From: a virus
Virus record (IMG/VR): IMGVR_UViG_3300004770_000043
Span: 1-39,748 of that record
Direction: 5' to 3' (one strand)
DNA: 39,748 nt
The translations under genes and the position numbers were made by a program. The first letter of the stretch is position 1. Every line of letters begins with the position of its first letter. This document shows positions 5,797 to 14,026 of the stretch, one piece after another. Below the pieces are notes generated by a model, which saw nothing but the letters and a program-made list of their open reading frames with translations, did not search any database and was not told where the DNA came from.

Positions 5797-5828
5797 CCCC
5801 GCCCTCAACCGGCGGGGTTTCGTTTTAT
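5797..5828 (+). terminator. Rho-independent terminator
   Basis: CCCCGCC (5797-5803), loop CTCAACC, GGCGGGG (5811-5817) form a perfect 7-pair GC stem directly followed by TTTCGTTTTATT. It would end plus-strand transcripts from the early region or from a leader promoter about 80 bases before the terS start, so late expression needs readthrough or a promoter downstream of it. Confidence 0.85.
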
Positions 5829-5905
5829 TAGGGCAATCCCTACATGGGAGAAGACACCAACTAACCCGGCAAAAGGAGACCATCGCCGGATAAGGAGTTA
5901 CCGGC

Positions 5906-6310
5906 GTGGCAGTCCTGCAAAACATACGGCATGAAAGGTTCGCGCAAGCCATTGCCCAAGGCAAAAGCCAAGCCGATGCTTATGTGGAAGCGGGTTACAA
6001 AGCCATCCCTGTTACTGCAAAAGTAAATGGATGCAAATTACTAACCAACGCTAACATAAAGGCCCGCGTTAAAGAGATACAAGAGCGCGCAGCCGAGAGA
6101 ACGGAAATCACCATATCAAGCCTTAGCCAAGAGCTATTGAAGGTTGCCAAAAAGGCAGAGCGTATAGATGAACCTTCCGGCCTTTCCGTATGGAGGCTAA
6201 CCATCATGGACTTGGCAAAACTAAATGGCCTTATCACCGATGGCAAAAAGCCAAGTGATGAAGATAAAACCACTAACATCATTACTCATGGCGGACTGCC
6301 GAGTAGTTAA
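5906..6310 (+). CDS. terS: Terminase small subunit
   Basis: The 134-residue product starts at GTG 5906 with AAGGAG about 8 bases upstream. Residues 5-60 carry the Terminase_2-type DNA-binding pattern: RHERFAQAIAQGKSQADAYVEAGY, a helix-turn-helix, then KVNGCKLLTNANIKARVKEIQER. The central part (LSQELLKVAKKAERIDE) is helical, suited to ring formation. TerS recognises the packaging site and hands DNA to the large subunit, whose gene starts 2 bases after its stop. It opens the late block after the terminator. Length is in the normal range for the family. Confidence 0.9.
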   Translation: MAVLQNIRHERFAQAIAQGKSQADAYVEAGYKAIPVTAKVNGCKLLTNANIKARVKEIQERAAERTEITISSLSQELLKVAKKAERIDEPSGLSVWRLTIMDLAKLNGLITDGKKPSDEDKTTNIITHGGLPSS

Positions 6311-6312
6311 CG

Positions 6313-7602
6313 GTGGCCACATATGAAATCACAATCCCCACATTCCACGAAGGACAGGTATCTGTTTGGAATAATCGGGGCAGGCGTAATGCGGTGCGGT
6401 GTGGGCGTCGTTGGGGTAAGACCAAGGGCATCATTACACTAGCAAGTGATGCAATCATCAAGGGCCAAAAGGTCGGCCTTTTCGCGCCGACGTATAAGCA
6501 ATTATCAGAACCCTATGATGAGATAGTGACATCTCTTGACCGTATTCTAACCGGATCAAATCGCAGCGAGGGCACGATTAAATCCCTCACAGGCGGCAAG
6601 GCGGACTTTTGGCAAACCACCGATAACCCTCTGGCTGGCCGTGGCCGTGAATATGACCTGATCCTGATAGACGAAGCGGCATATACTAAAAACTCACAAA
6701 TGCTGGATATTTGGCACAAGTCTCTCGTCCCCACGATGGCGACCAAGCCCAATGCTACAGTGTGGGCGTTTTCTACCCCCAACGGGATTGATCCAGAAAA
6801 CTTCTTCTGGCGGCTCTGCAATGATCCAGAGATGGGCTTTGTGGAGCATCATGCGCCAAGCTGGGAGAATCCGCTCGTTAATCGGGAATGGGTAGAGACG
6901 GAAAGGGCGCGGCTTCATCCTGACGTATTCCGGCAGGAGATTGAGTGCCAGTTTGTTGACTGGTCAGGCGTTGCATTCTTCGGGATGGATAAATGGTTGG
7001 TGGATGGCCAGCCGGTGCCATATCCGACTAATTGCGACCGCGTGTTTGCGGTGGTAGACAGTGCGGTCAAAACTGGCAGCGCCAATGACGGCACGGCAAT
7101 CATTTACCTTGCGCGCAATCAGTATGCGGGGACGCCGCTGGTCATCCTTGATTACGATATAATCCAGATCGAGGCTGATCTTTTAACTGACTGGCTTCCC
7201 GGCGTGGTTCTCCCTCGTTTGGATGAACTAAGCAGGCAAGTGGGAGCGCGTGAAGGCGTCCGTGGCGTATGGATTGAGGATAAGGCCAGCGGCACGGTGA
7301 TGTTGCAGCATGGCAAGCGCCGAGGCTGGCCGGTGGTGGCTTTGGATTCTACCTTTACCAGCATAGGTAAGGACGAGCGCGCCATTGCGGTATCATCGCA
7401 CCATCATCAGGGATTGTGCAAGATTAGCGACTTCGCATTTAACAAGACCGTCAATTACAAGGGCATCGAGCGCAATCACCTAGTCTCGCAGGTGACAAGT
7501 TACCGCATCGGTGATAAAGACGCTGCAAGGCGCGCAGATGACCTTGCCGATTGCTATACTTATTCGCTTGGGGTTGCCCTTGGCTCCGCACATGGTATTT
7601 AA
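6313..7602 (+). CDS. terL: Terminase large subunit
   Basis: The 429-residue product has the ATPase in the first half: Walker A-like RCGRRWGKT (residues 29-37), Walker B LILIDEAAY (D120, E121) and the coupling motif VWAFSTPNG. The nuclease half shows VFAVVDSAVKTGSANDG (first Asp), GVWIEDKASG (second acidic site) and RRADDLADCYTYSL (last Asp pair), an RNase H-type fold. It translocates DNA into the prohead and cuts it. GTG 6313 is chosen because it is the only start close to the terS stop; the nearby ATG is out of frame. Length is normal for a single-chain TerL. Confidence 0.95.
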   Translation: MATYEITIPTFHEGQVSVWNNRGRRNAVRCGRRWGKTKGIITLASDAIIKGQKVGLFAPTYKQLSEPYDEIVTSLDRILTGSNRSEGTIKSLTGGKADFWQTTDNPLAGRGREYDLILIDEAAYTKNSQMLDIWHKSLVPTMATKPNATVWAFSTPNGIDPENFFWRLCNDPEMGFVEHHAPSWENPLVNREWVETERARLHPDVFRQEIECQFVDWSGVAFFGMDKWLVDGQPVPYPTNCDRVFAVVDSAVKTGSANDGTAIIYLARNQYAGTPLVILDYDIIQIEADLLTDWLPGVVLPRLDELSRQVGAREGVRGVWIEDKASGTVMLQHGKRRGWPVVALDSTFTSIGKDERAIAVSSHHHQGLCKISDFAFNKTVNYKGIERNHLVSQVTSYRIGDKDAARRADDLADCYTYSLGVALGSAHGI

Positions 7603-7629
7603 CTACAATTCGGAATGGATTTAACTCCC

Positions 7630-9516
7630 ATGTCAACACCTAACAATCCCGGCTGGACAACGGGCTATGTGCCTACCGCTGCGGAGTGGGACAGCACATG
7701 GTCAAGCAAGGTTGATTACCCTGCACCTCCGGGCCAAGGCGGCACGGGCGTAGTCGCACAGCCGTCCAATGGGCAACTGCTGATCGGCAATGGCACAAAC
7801 TACAGCCTGAGTAACATCACCGCAGGCGCGGGTATTAGCGTTACCAACGGCGCTGGTAGCATTACCATTAGTTCGCCCAATACGTTTGCATGGCCTGCTG
7901 GCGGGGTGCCCTACTCCACTGGATCGGCATGGAGCGGCAGTCTGTCGCTTAGTGGCTCCGGTTCTGTATTGGCATTGACCAATGGCCCAGTGTTCACTGC
8001 TCCGGTTCTGGGTGCGGCTCAGGCGTCATCTGTTGCTTTTAACGTAAGCGGCGGATCGTCGGTTATTCAGGGCAACGCTGGCACGGTTGGCGTTGTCACA
8101 TATACGCTTCCGTCATCCACCCCGACGACAAGCGGCTATGTCCTAGCATCGGACACCAGCGGCAACATGTCGTGGGCACCTGCTGGCTTGACAGGCCCTA
8201 CAGGCCCAACAGGCCCATCCGGCACTTATTATGCATCCACCAGCACCACATCGCTGACGCTTGCCACCGGCGCACAATCTCTGACGATTGGCACTGGGCT
8301 TGCCTATACCGCCGCCCAGCCTGTGATCGTGGCCAATGACGCCAGCCACTACATGACGGGGTTGGTTACAAGCTACAACACGGCCACTGGCGCGTTGGTG
8401 GTTAACGTCACGGCCATTACCGGCACAGGCACGTTTACAAGCTGGACTGTCAATCTCAACGGCGCATCTGGCCCACAGGGCGCTACTGGCCCCACAGGCC
8501 CAACGGGTGCGACAGGAGCGGCATCTAGCGTTGCTGGCCCTACAGGCCCGACAGGGCCGACTGGCCCACAAGGCGCGGGTGGTACGGCTGGCACAGCAGG
8601 CGCACAAGGCCCCACAGGCCCTACAGGCCCCACGGGTTCCACAGGATCGACAGGCACTGCTGGTGCTAATGGCCCCACCGGCCCGACTGGCCCTACTGGC
8701 CCTACGGGTGCGGCGGGTAGCACTGGCCCAACGGGCAGCGCGGGATCGTTCGGCCCAACCGGCCCCACTGGCCCCACAGGTGCAATGATTTATCCCGCCT
8801 CGGGTATTCCATTGTCCACTGGTTCGGCTTGGGGGACAAGTTACAATACCACTGGTTCGGGATCGGTGGTGCTAAACGCATCCGCCACGATGAACGCGCT
8901 TACTCTTGCTGCGGGCACCACGACTAACGCCCCGCTTAAACTGACAACCGGCACCAATTTGACCACGCCTGTTGCCGGTGCACATGAGTATGATGGCATT
9001 GCATTTTATACGTCCGTTGCAAACTCGGCTAGAGGCTTTCAGCCATCGTTTCAGTTTTGCCGCTTGGGCACCAGTTACACGCTGTCTAATACCACAAGCT
9101 ATCAAAAGCTATTTAACACCACTACAAATGGGGCGATCAATCTCCCCGTGGGGCTTTATTATTTTGAGTGTATGTTTAATATCAGCGGCATGAGCGGCTC
9201 TGATATTGGCTTTGGATTTATAACTGCTGCAAGTTTAACATTGGCTTGGCGCGCATCGGCGGGCAATGCGGCTACTAATTATAGCACATTTAGTCAAAAC
9301 TATGCTGCAACAAATATCACTGCATCCAGCAGCACTTTGACGGCAGCTACAGCTATGATGCAGGGCACGATTAACGTGACTACGGCGGGTAACTTTGCGC
9401 CTAGCATTGCAGTGGTTTCTGGTGCAAATAGTTCTATGGTAGTGGCGCAGGGTAGTTACTTCATGGTCACTCCGATCAGCCCAAGCACCACCACATATTC
9501 TGGCAACTGGAGTTAA
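7630..9516 (+). CDS. Collagen-like virion fibre protein
   Basis: The 628-residue protein begins [22 protein letters not shown], an opening common in phage fibre proteins (ATG 7615, five codons earlier, is also possible; neither has a strong ribosome site). Order of parts: beta-rich N-terminus with a [11 protein letters not shown] module; a short GPTGPTGP tract near residue 188; a globular segment of about 80 residues ([19 protein letters not shown] to [11 protein letters not shown]); a long Gly-x-y collagen tract (about residues 281-384); a second [17 protein letters not shown] module; and a C-terminal beta domain that may trimerise. Gly-Pro-Thr repeats form triple helices in phage fibres. 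Its place between terL and portal is unusual and favours a head fibre. Confidence 0.8.
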   Translation: MSTPNNPGWTTGYVPTAAEWDSTWSSKVDYPAPPGQGGTGVVAQPSNGQLLIGNGTNYSLSNITAGAGISVTNGAGSITISSPNTFAWPAGGVPYSTGSAWSGSLSLSGSGSVLALTNGPVFTAPVLGAAQASSVAFNVSGGSSVIQGNAGTVGVVTYTLPSSTPTTSGYVLASDTSGNMSWAPAGLTGPTGPTGPSGTYYASTSTTSLTLATGAQSLTIGTGLAYTAAQPVIVANDASHYMTGLVTSYNTATGALVVNVTAITGTGTFTSWTVNLNGASGPQGATGPTGPTGATGAASSVAGPTGPTGPTGPQGAGGTAGTAGAQGPTGPTGPTGSTGSTGTAGANGPTGPTGPTGPTGAAGSTGPTGSAGSFGPTGPTGPTGAMIYPASGIPLSTGSAWGTSYNTTGSGSVVLNASATMNALTLAAGTTTNAPLKLTTGTNLTTPVAGAHEYDGIAFYTSVANSARGFQPSFQFCRLGTSYTLSNTTSYQKLFNTTTNGAINLPVGLYYFECMFNISGMSGSDIGFGFITAASLTLAWRASAGNAATNYSTFSQNYAATNITASSSTLTAATAMMQGTINVTTAGNFAPSIAVVSGANSSMVVAQGSYFMVTPISPSTTTYSGNWS

Positions 9517-9520
9517 TCCT

Positions 9521-11038
9521 ATGGCCAGCAACATCATCAATGGGACGGAATCGTTCGGATCAGCATTACAGCAACTATTGCTGGCCGATGACATTGTGCC
9601 GGGCGCGCAGGCGTCATATGAAATTTGCAAGCAATTATATAGCTTTCATCCGTTCGGACAAAAGATTGTCGATTTCCCGCTTTACATGGCCACATATAAG
9701 CCGCGTGAAATTACCGTTCCCAAAGCCCCCGATGATGGCCTCATGCTGGTAGAGGCGTTCAATCAGGAATGGAAAGACTTAAAGGCGGATAACCATATTA
9801 TCAACGCGGCGCGCACCGCCCGGATTTATGGCATTTCCACCCTCGGCATCGTGGTGAAGGACGATGACACACAAGAGCCGGTGGACTTCAAAAAGCTATA
9901 TGGTGCCAGCATTGCACTAAGCACATTTGATCCGCTCAATACCGCTGGCAGCTTGGTGCTTAATCAAGACCCCAACGCTCTGGATTTCCAGAAGGTGACG
10001 GGGGTTAGCGTTGCTGGCAAACCCTATCATCGTTCGCGGGTTTGCGTTTTGATGAATGAAGCGCCGATCTACATCGCGTATGAGAGTGCAGGCTTTGGCT
10101 TCGTTGGCCGGTCGGTTTATCAGCGTGGGCTGTTTCCGCTAAAGTCATTCCTGATGACCATGGCGACAGATCAGATGGTGGCCACAAAGGCGGGCTTGTT
10201 GATCGCCAAGATGGAGAGCCAATCTTCGGCAGTTGACGCGCCGATGATGCGGATATTCGGTCAGAAGCGCCAGATGCTTAAAGAGGCGCAGACCAATAAC
10301 GTATTGTCGATTGGCACGGCTGAAAGCATTGAAAGCCTGAACCTGCAAAACCTCGATGGCGCATTTAGCCTTGCGCGCAAAAACATCATCGAGAATATTG
10401 CATCGGCTTGCGGAACCCCTGCCAAGATGCTGTTGAGCGAGACGTTCGCTGAGGGCTTTGGCGAGGGCACAGAGGACGCCAAGGCCATCGCTCAGTTCGT
10501 GGATGGCATTCGTGAATGGATGCAGCCCCTGTATGATTTCATGACCGAGATCGTCATGTATCGGGCGTGGAACGAGGACTTTTACGCTACCGTCCAGAAG
10601 AAATACCCGGACGAATATGGCAACGTATCCTATGCCGCTGCGTTCAATGAATGGCGGAATAGCTTTAACGCTGAATGGCCTAGCCTGCTGGATGAGCCGG
10701 AAAGCGAAAAGATGCAGGCCGAGGATGTTGTCCTAAAGGCCATCATTGCGGTTGTGGAAGTGTTCGCCCCGATGGTTCCCGGCCCGGCCAAGGCCCAGCT
10801 TCTGGAATGGGCTGCGGATAATTTCAACAATAATAAACGCCTGTTTTCTTCGCCGCTCAATTTGGACTTTGAAGCCATTGCGGATTATGAGCCGATTGTG
10901 CCTGAAAAGCCTGTGACGGAGCCAGCACCGGAAAGCGCACAGGATAGCGCCCCGGCAAAGCCCAAGCGGCGTAAGGTGGAAAAGATCACCGCCATTGATG
11001 ATGAGATCAGGCGTAACGCCATGCGGTCGGTGCAATAA
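9521..11038 (+). CDS. Portal protein (DUF1073-type)
   Basis: The 505-residue protein follows terL and the fibre gene and precedes the gpF-like gene, the usual portal position. Family-like segments include YEICKQLYSFHPFGQKIVDFP (clip/stem region), NAARTARIYGISTLGIV, HRSRVCVLMNEAP, GRSVYQRGLFPLKSFLMT and the stretch LARKNIIENIASACGTPAKMLLSET, FGEGTEDAKAIAQFVDGIREWMQPLYDFMTEI read in order, which fit DUF1073 (phage_portal_3) portals. The C-terminus is charged and Pro/Ala/Lys-rich (EPAPESAQDSAPAKPKRRKVEK). It forms the dodecameric DNA gate and terminase dock. GGAG lies about 10 bases before ATG 9521. Confidence 0.9.
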   Translation: MASNIINGTESFGSALQQLLLADDIVPGAQASYEICKQLYSFHPFGQKIVDFPLYMATYKPREITVPKAPDDGLMLVEAFNQEWKDLKADNHIINAARTARIYGISTLGIVVKDDDTQEPVDFKKLYGASIALSTFDPLNTAGSLVLNQDPNALDFQKVTGVSVAGKPYHRSRVCVLMNEAPIYIAYESAGFGFVGRSVYQRGLFPLKSFLMTMATDQMVATKAGLLIAKMESQSSAVDAPMMRIFGQKRQMLKEAQTNNVLSIGTAESIESLNLQNLDGAFSLARKNIIENIASACGTPAKMLLSETFAEGFGEGTEDAKAIAQFVDGIREWMQPLYDFMTEIVMYRAWNEDFYATVQKKYPDEYGNVSYAAAFNEWRNSFNAEWPSLLDEPESEKMQAEDVVLKAIIAVVEVFAPMVPGPAKAQLLEWAADNFNNNKRLFSSPLNLDFEAIADYEPIVPEKPVTEPAPESAQDSAPAKPKRRKVEKITAIDDEIRRNAMRSVQ

Positions 11039-11277
11039 TGCCTAGCGTTGCCCAGTGCATTGGACAAGAGATCCACAATTTCAATGTTGCGGCTTTGAAC
11101 CATACGCAGGCGTATCATAGCTTTATTACGCTGGCACAGTTGGGCGATTGGGAATCCGCCTCGCGTAGTCAGATGCAGTCAGTTGCCATGCTAGATGCGG
11201 CGATGGACGCATATATGCGGGCCTGCCGGATTAAGTCTATGGCTGAGGGGCAAGAAGATGAATATCTGCCGGATTAG
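11038..11277 (+). CDS. Small helical protein, unknown
   Basis: The 79-residue product starts at an ATG overlapping the portal stop by one base. It is helical with histidines and methionines: GQEIHNFNVAALNHTQAYHSFITLAQLGDWESASRSQMQSVAMLDAAMDAYMRACRIKSM. Helical hairpins of this kind may bind a larger head protein, but I recognise no family. Its last codons and TAG stop are also the first ten bases of the tRNA-Thr gene, so tRNA processing would cut the mRNA at the end of this gene. Confidence 0.65.
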   Translation: MPSVAQCIGQEIHNFNVAALNHTQAYHSFITLAQLGDWESASRSQMQSVAMLDAAMDAYMRACRIKSMAEGQEDEYLPD

Positions 11278-11343
11278 CACAGTGGCAGTGCATCCCCCTT
11301 GTAAGGGGAAGGTCGCGGGTTCAATTCCACGCATCCGGCTCCA
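11268..11343 (+). tRNA. tRNA-Thr (anticodon TGT)
   Basis: The acceptor stem GCCGGAT/ATCCGGC pairs 7 of 7 and the 3' CCA is encoded (11341-11343). D-arm: GCAC-AGTGGCA-GTGC with the GG pair. Anticodon arm: TCCCC-CTTGTAA-GGGGA, anticodon TGT at 11300-11302, reading ACA. T-arm: GCGGG, loop TTCAATT, then CCACGC, so the stem needs one bulged A (11329 region) to pair, which is abnormal. The 5' ten bases overlap the end of the preceding CDS. Presence of an intact anticodon arm and CCA suggests function; the T-stem defect leaves some doubt. Confidence 0.85.
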
Positions 11344-11364
11344 TAATGAAGGCTTTGGTGGCTA

Positions 11365-12213
11365 ATGCCTAATCCAGACGGCACCCCTACCTATAATGAG
11401 GTGCTAACCGAGGCGGTGGCTTACGTCACAGATAACGGTTATCAGTCAGAGGAAGCTATTGCCTATTGGGCCGAGCAGTTGCGCGTAGCTGCTGAACGGT
11501 CAATGAAGTCAATGGCCGAGATTGACCAGATGGTGCGTGATTCCATGTATGCGGTATTCCGCAAACAAGTGGATATGGCCGGGGTGCTGAAATACAACCC
11601 CGGCGTCACGCCCTATCGGCTGGAGCAGATCAAGCCTGAACTGCGGGCGGAATTGGACAGGCGGATTGCCGCTAGTGTCGACCTGATTAGGGTTAACCGC
11701 CCGCAGGCGATTGAAAAGACGATGCAACGCTTTCGTGGATGGGCGACTTCGGTTCCCGCTGGCGGCAGTCGCATTGTTAAAAAAAATGATGAAAAAGCCA
11801 ATTTGAAAAAGGCGCTGGCGTCCCTTCCATTTGAGGAGCGGCGCGTTGTTATAGATCAAAGCCAAAAACTATTCGCCGCAATCAATACAACGGTTGCAGT
11901 TAATGGTGGCGCTATTGGTGGATTGTGGAGAAGTCACGTTCACCAACGCGGATATAATGGCAGGCCAGACCATAATGAGCGCGAGGGTGAATTTTATTTA
12001 GTGCGCGATAGTTGGGCGCATAAGGCGGGGCTAGTAAAGCCGGGGAAAAATGGTTATACAGATGAAATAGAACATCCTGCGGAACTTCCCTTTTGCAAAT
12101 GTTCATACCAATATGTGTTTTCGCTGCGTTCTGTTCCTGCTGAATGTTTGACTGAAAAGGGCAAGAAAGCGTTGGAAGAGGCTAAGGCTAAGATGGCGGC
12201 TTTGTCTGCATGA
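11365..12213 (+). CDS. Mu gpF / SPP1 gp7-like head morphogenesis protein
   Basis: The 282-residue protein is helical in its first half (AEQLRVAAERSMKSMAEIDQM, ELRAELDRRIAASVDLIR) and ends in the conserved module of minor head proteins: LWRSHVHQRGYNGRPDHNEREGEFYLVRDSW, then PAELPFCKCSYQYVFS read in sequence. The His/Arg/Asp-His-x-x-x-x-G pattern and the final C-x-C match the Phage_Mu_F family. Members bind the portal and are needed for head maturation or DNA ejection. It follows the portal and tRNA genes. GGTGG lies just before the start. The length is typical for a gpF domain without extra C-terminal modules. Confidence 0.85.
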   Translation: MPNPDGTPTYNEVLTEAVAYVTDNGYQSEEAIAYWAEQLRVAAERSMKSMAEIDQMVRDSMYAVFRKQVDMAGVLKYNPGVTPYRLEQIKPELRAELDRRIAASVDLIRVNRPQAIEKTMQRFRGWATSVPAGGSRIVKKNDEKANLKKALASLPFEERRVVIDQSQKLFAAINTTVAVNGGAIGGLWRSHVHQRGYNGRPDHNEREGEFYLVRDSWAHKAGLVKPGKNGYTDEIEHPAELPFCKCSYQYVFSLRSVPAECLTEKGKKALEEAKAKMAALSA

Positions 12214-12536
12214 GCCTTTATCGGTATTGGCGTCGCTTCAATGAGGAGCTTGCCGTGCAGGTTGTTGCACTGGTGGCGACTATGGAGTGCGTTTACGCCT
12301 TTGCCGCATTTGTGCTGATTCCGCTTTGGTTTCCCCAGACTACGCCATTTGTGCAGTATGTTTCATCTGCCCTGCTGCAATTAACTTTTTTGCCACTTAT
12401 CCTCGTGGCACAGGAAGTATCTAATCGCCGTGAGCGCGCCCATACGGAGGCGGAGCATCGTGCGGTTATGAAAGAGTTAAAGGCGCTTCGTGCGCTTATT
12501 GTCCACCCATCCAAGGATAGCACCCATGCCTCTTGA
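12210..12536 (+). CDS. Two-helix membrane protein
   Basis: The 108-residue product starts at ATGA overlap with the gpF-like gene. Two hydrophobic helices are clear: LAVQVVALVATMECVYAFAAFVLIPLW and FVQYVSSALLQLTFLPLILVA, followed by a charged helix EVSNRRERAHTEAEHRAVMKELKALR that is probably cytoplasmic and coiled-coil-like. A membrane protein amid head genes is unusual; superinfection exclusion or a host-membrane anchor are possibilities without direct evidence. A holin is less likely because lysis genes lie about 21 kb downstream. Confidence 0.65.
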   Translation: MSLYRYWRRFNEELAVQVVALVATMECVYAFAAFVLIPLWFPQTTPFVQYVSSALLQLTFLPLILVAQEVSNRRERAHTEAEHRAVMKELKALRALIVHPSKDSTHAS

Positions 12537-12699
12537 GCACGAACTATACGCGGGGCACCAGAAGAAGGCTGCAATTCGGCAGGTCGTCAAGACTGGTCAA
12601 GTTTTTGCTTGTTACGAAGAGCATACAGAGTTCTGGGACAGCAAGTACGGTCCGTCAATTCCCTATGAATGTTCAGAGGACACCCCCAATGCCGCTTGA
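12526..12699 (+). CDS. Small hypothetical protein (57 aa)
   Basis: ATG 12526 overlaps the previous gene by 11 bases and the stop overlaps the next gene by 11 bases. The product starts MPLEHELYAGHQKKAAIRQVVKTGQVFACYEEH and ends ECSEDTPNAA. It shares the first four residues MPLE and the surrounding start-site bases (ATGCCNCTTGAG) with the next gene, suggesting duplication of the start region. A GTG upstream at 12490 is possible but would overlap more. Function unknown. Confidence 0.5.
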   Translation: MPLEHELYAGHQKKAAIRQVVKTGQVFACYEEHTEFWDSKYGPSIPYECSEDTPNAA

Positions 12700-14026
12700 G
12701 AAAGCCCCCGTGGGTTCGCCCGGTTTTTCGCGCAATGTTGAGACGGAAGTAAAGGCCGGAAAGCCTGTGGCCCAAGCGGTTGCGATTGCATACAAGATGG
12801 CGGGTGAAAAGCGGGGCGATGCTGCCAATGCCGCCATCTATGAGGAAAACGGCGAGTTCTATTTCCCCAAGCCCGGCAGCCATGAGCGTTACGGCCCTTA
12901 TGCCAGCAAGGCCGAGGCAACCAGCGCCGCTGCAAAGGCTGGCGTTGTGGGCGATGCGGAGCGTGATCTGCCGGGTGAAGGCACTGCGGATGATGACGAG
13001 GCTATTCTAGGCCGCAAAGACGCCAATCCCGCTATTGAACGTCGCATCAAGGATATTCTTGAAGAAATTAAAGACCATCGCGATATGATTCAAAGTCATA
13101 AGCGCATAGCGGCCTTTAAAGAGAAAGAAGGAGATTTTTCTTCGGTTAGAGAATATCGCTGGCGTGTTTCTGAAGGTGAAAAATATATTAAACGGCTTGA
13201 AAATCAAATTTCTCAGCTGCGTAGCCGAAAGGATTCCGATGAGGCTATCCTTGGCCGGTCGGATGCTGGGCCGTCAGCCGATGATCTAGAAAAAGAATAT
13301 AACAGGGCCGAATCTGAATTTGAGAAAATTCTCGCGCAATACAAACAAGCTGATCGAGACTTAAAACGCAGCAAAACGGCGGCTAATCGTCAGAAATATG
13401 TGCAGCTTGGAGATCAACTTGAGCGCGCTGGCGATAAAGCCCGTAACCTTCAACAGAAATGGCATGACCGCCTAAATGCGGAAGAGCGTTTGGCTAAATA
13501 CAAAAGCAAAAAAGAGCGCGAAGGCAAACAGCTTGGTTTGTTTGATGCCAAGGCGCGCAAGGACGCCGCCCCCACCATCGTCCGCGAAGGTAATCAGTGG
13601 ATCATATCCGTTGACGAAGGCGGCAGCGTTTCCATTTTCCGCCTTGATGTATCGGAATACCCCACCGAGGCCGATGCTCTGGAATACGCTCTAAGCAATC
13701 CGCAGTATACCAACCGCAAGGATAGCCTGCCTGCTCTGGATAGGGCGCTGGCCGCCGCTGATGCACTGTATGCCAAGGCGGATGCTGCTGGCGATAAGAC
13801 CTATGTGGTCAAATATGACAATTCGGTAGACAAGACTGGGATTATTGAGGTGAAAGCGGGCAGCCGTGATGAAGCCCAAACCAAGGCTAAGAAAGAGCTA
13901 GGCGGTGAATGCAAGCGGATTTTCTATGTATCCGAAATTGCTTCGCGTTCCGATGCCGAGCGTGACCTTCCCGGTTCCAGCACCACCGAGGGCAACTATG
14001 GCATTGATGCCAAGGCTAGCAAATAA
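12689..14026 (+). CDS. Modular head-region protein with repeated R-[KS]-D-[AS] linkers
   Basis: From ATG 12689 the product has 445 residues. The N-terminus (GSPGFSRNVETEVKAGKPVAQAVAIAYK) is a short module recurring in phage head regions. Then follow a GYF-like strand segment (YEENGEFYFPKPGSHERYGPY), two coiled-coil stretches (residues 115-180 and 198-285), and beta-rich modules (IVREGNQWIISVDEGGSVS; KTYVVKYDNSVDKTGIIEV). Modules are separated by linkers: DAERDLPG twice, DEAILGR twice, and R-[KS]-D-[AS] at residues 109, 180, 190, 290, 343 and 420. It may be a scaffold or internal head protein cut during maturation; that is inference. GTG/ATG starts further upstream would run through the 12526 gene. 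Confidence 0.7.
   Translation: MPLEKAPVGSPGFSRNVETEVKAGKPVAQAVAIAYKMAGEKRGDAANAAIYEENGEFYFPKPGSHERYGPYASKAEATSAAAKAGVVGDAERDLPGEGTADDDEAILGRKDANPAIERRIKDILEEIKDHRDMIQSHKRIAAFKEKEGDFSSVREYRWRVSEGEKYIKRLENQISQLRSRKDSDEAILGRSDAGPSADDLEKEYNRAESEFEKILAQYKQADRDLKRSKTAANRQKYVQLGDQLERAGDKARNLQQKWHDRLNAEERLAKYKSKKEREGKQLGLFDAKARKDAAPTIVREGNQWIISVDEGGSVSIFRLDVSEYPTEADALEYALSNPQYTNRKDSLPALDRALAAADALYAKADAAGDKTYVVKYDNSVDKTGIIEVKAGSRDEAQTKAKKELGGECKRIFYVSEIASRSDAERDLPGSSTTEGNYGIDAKASK

Larger units (their letters stand above)
5383..5905 (+). other. Structured non-coding region between early and late genes
   Basis: No convincing reading frame is present. In order it holds a promoter-like TTGACA/TATGAT (5393-5417), a 17-base palindrome (5432-5448), a hairpin CTTATC/GATAAG (5492-5511, extended by GG/CC), a hairpin TGGTG/CACCA (5536-5555), a tRNA-sized three-way junction (5559-5630), a second promoter-like TTGACA (5732), a rho-independent terminator (5797-5828), a small inverted repeat TAGGG-CAAT-CCCTA (5829-5842) and the AAGGAG ribosome site of TerS. 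Lying next to terS it could also hold the packaging site; I see no direct sign of one. Confidence 0.75.

Noticed and set aside
7615-7629. ATG 7615 as the start of the first collagen-like protein
   Set aside because: Not excluded, but the M-S-T-P-N-N-P-G start at 7630 looks more like related fibre openings; neither start has a clear ribosome site.
8373-8777. Minus-strand GPVGPVGP collagen-like frame
   Set aside because: It is the reverse reading of Gly-Pro-Thr codons (GGC CCN ACN); the plus frame continues into folded domains on both sides, the minus frame does not.
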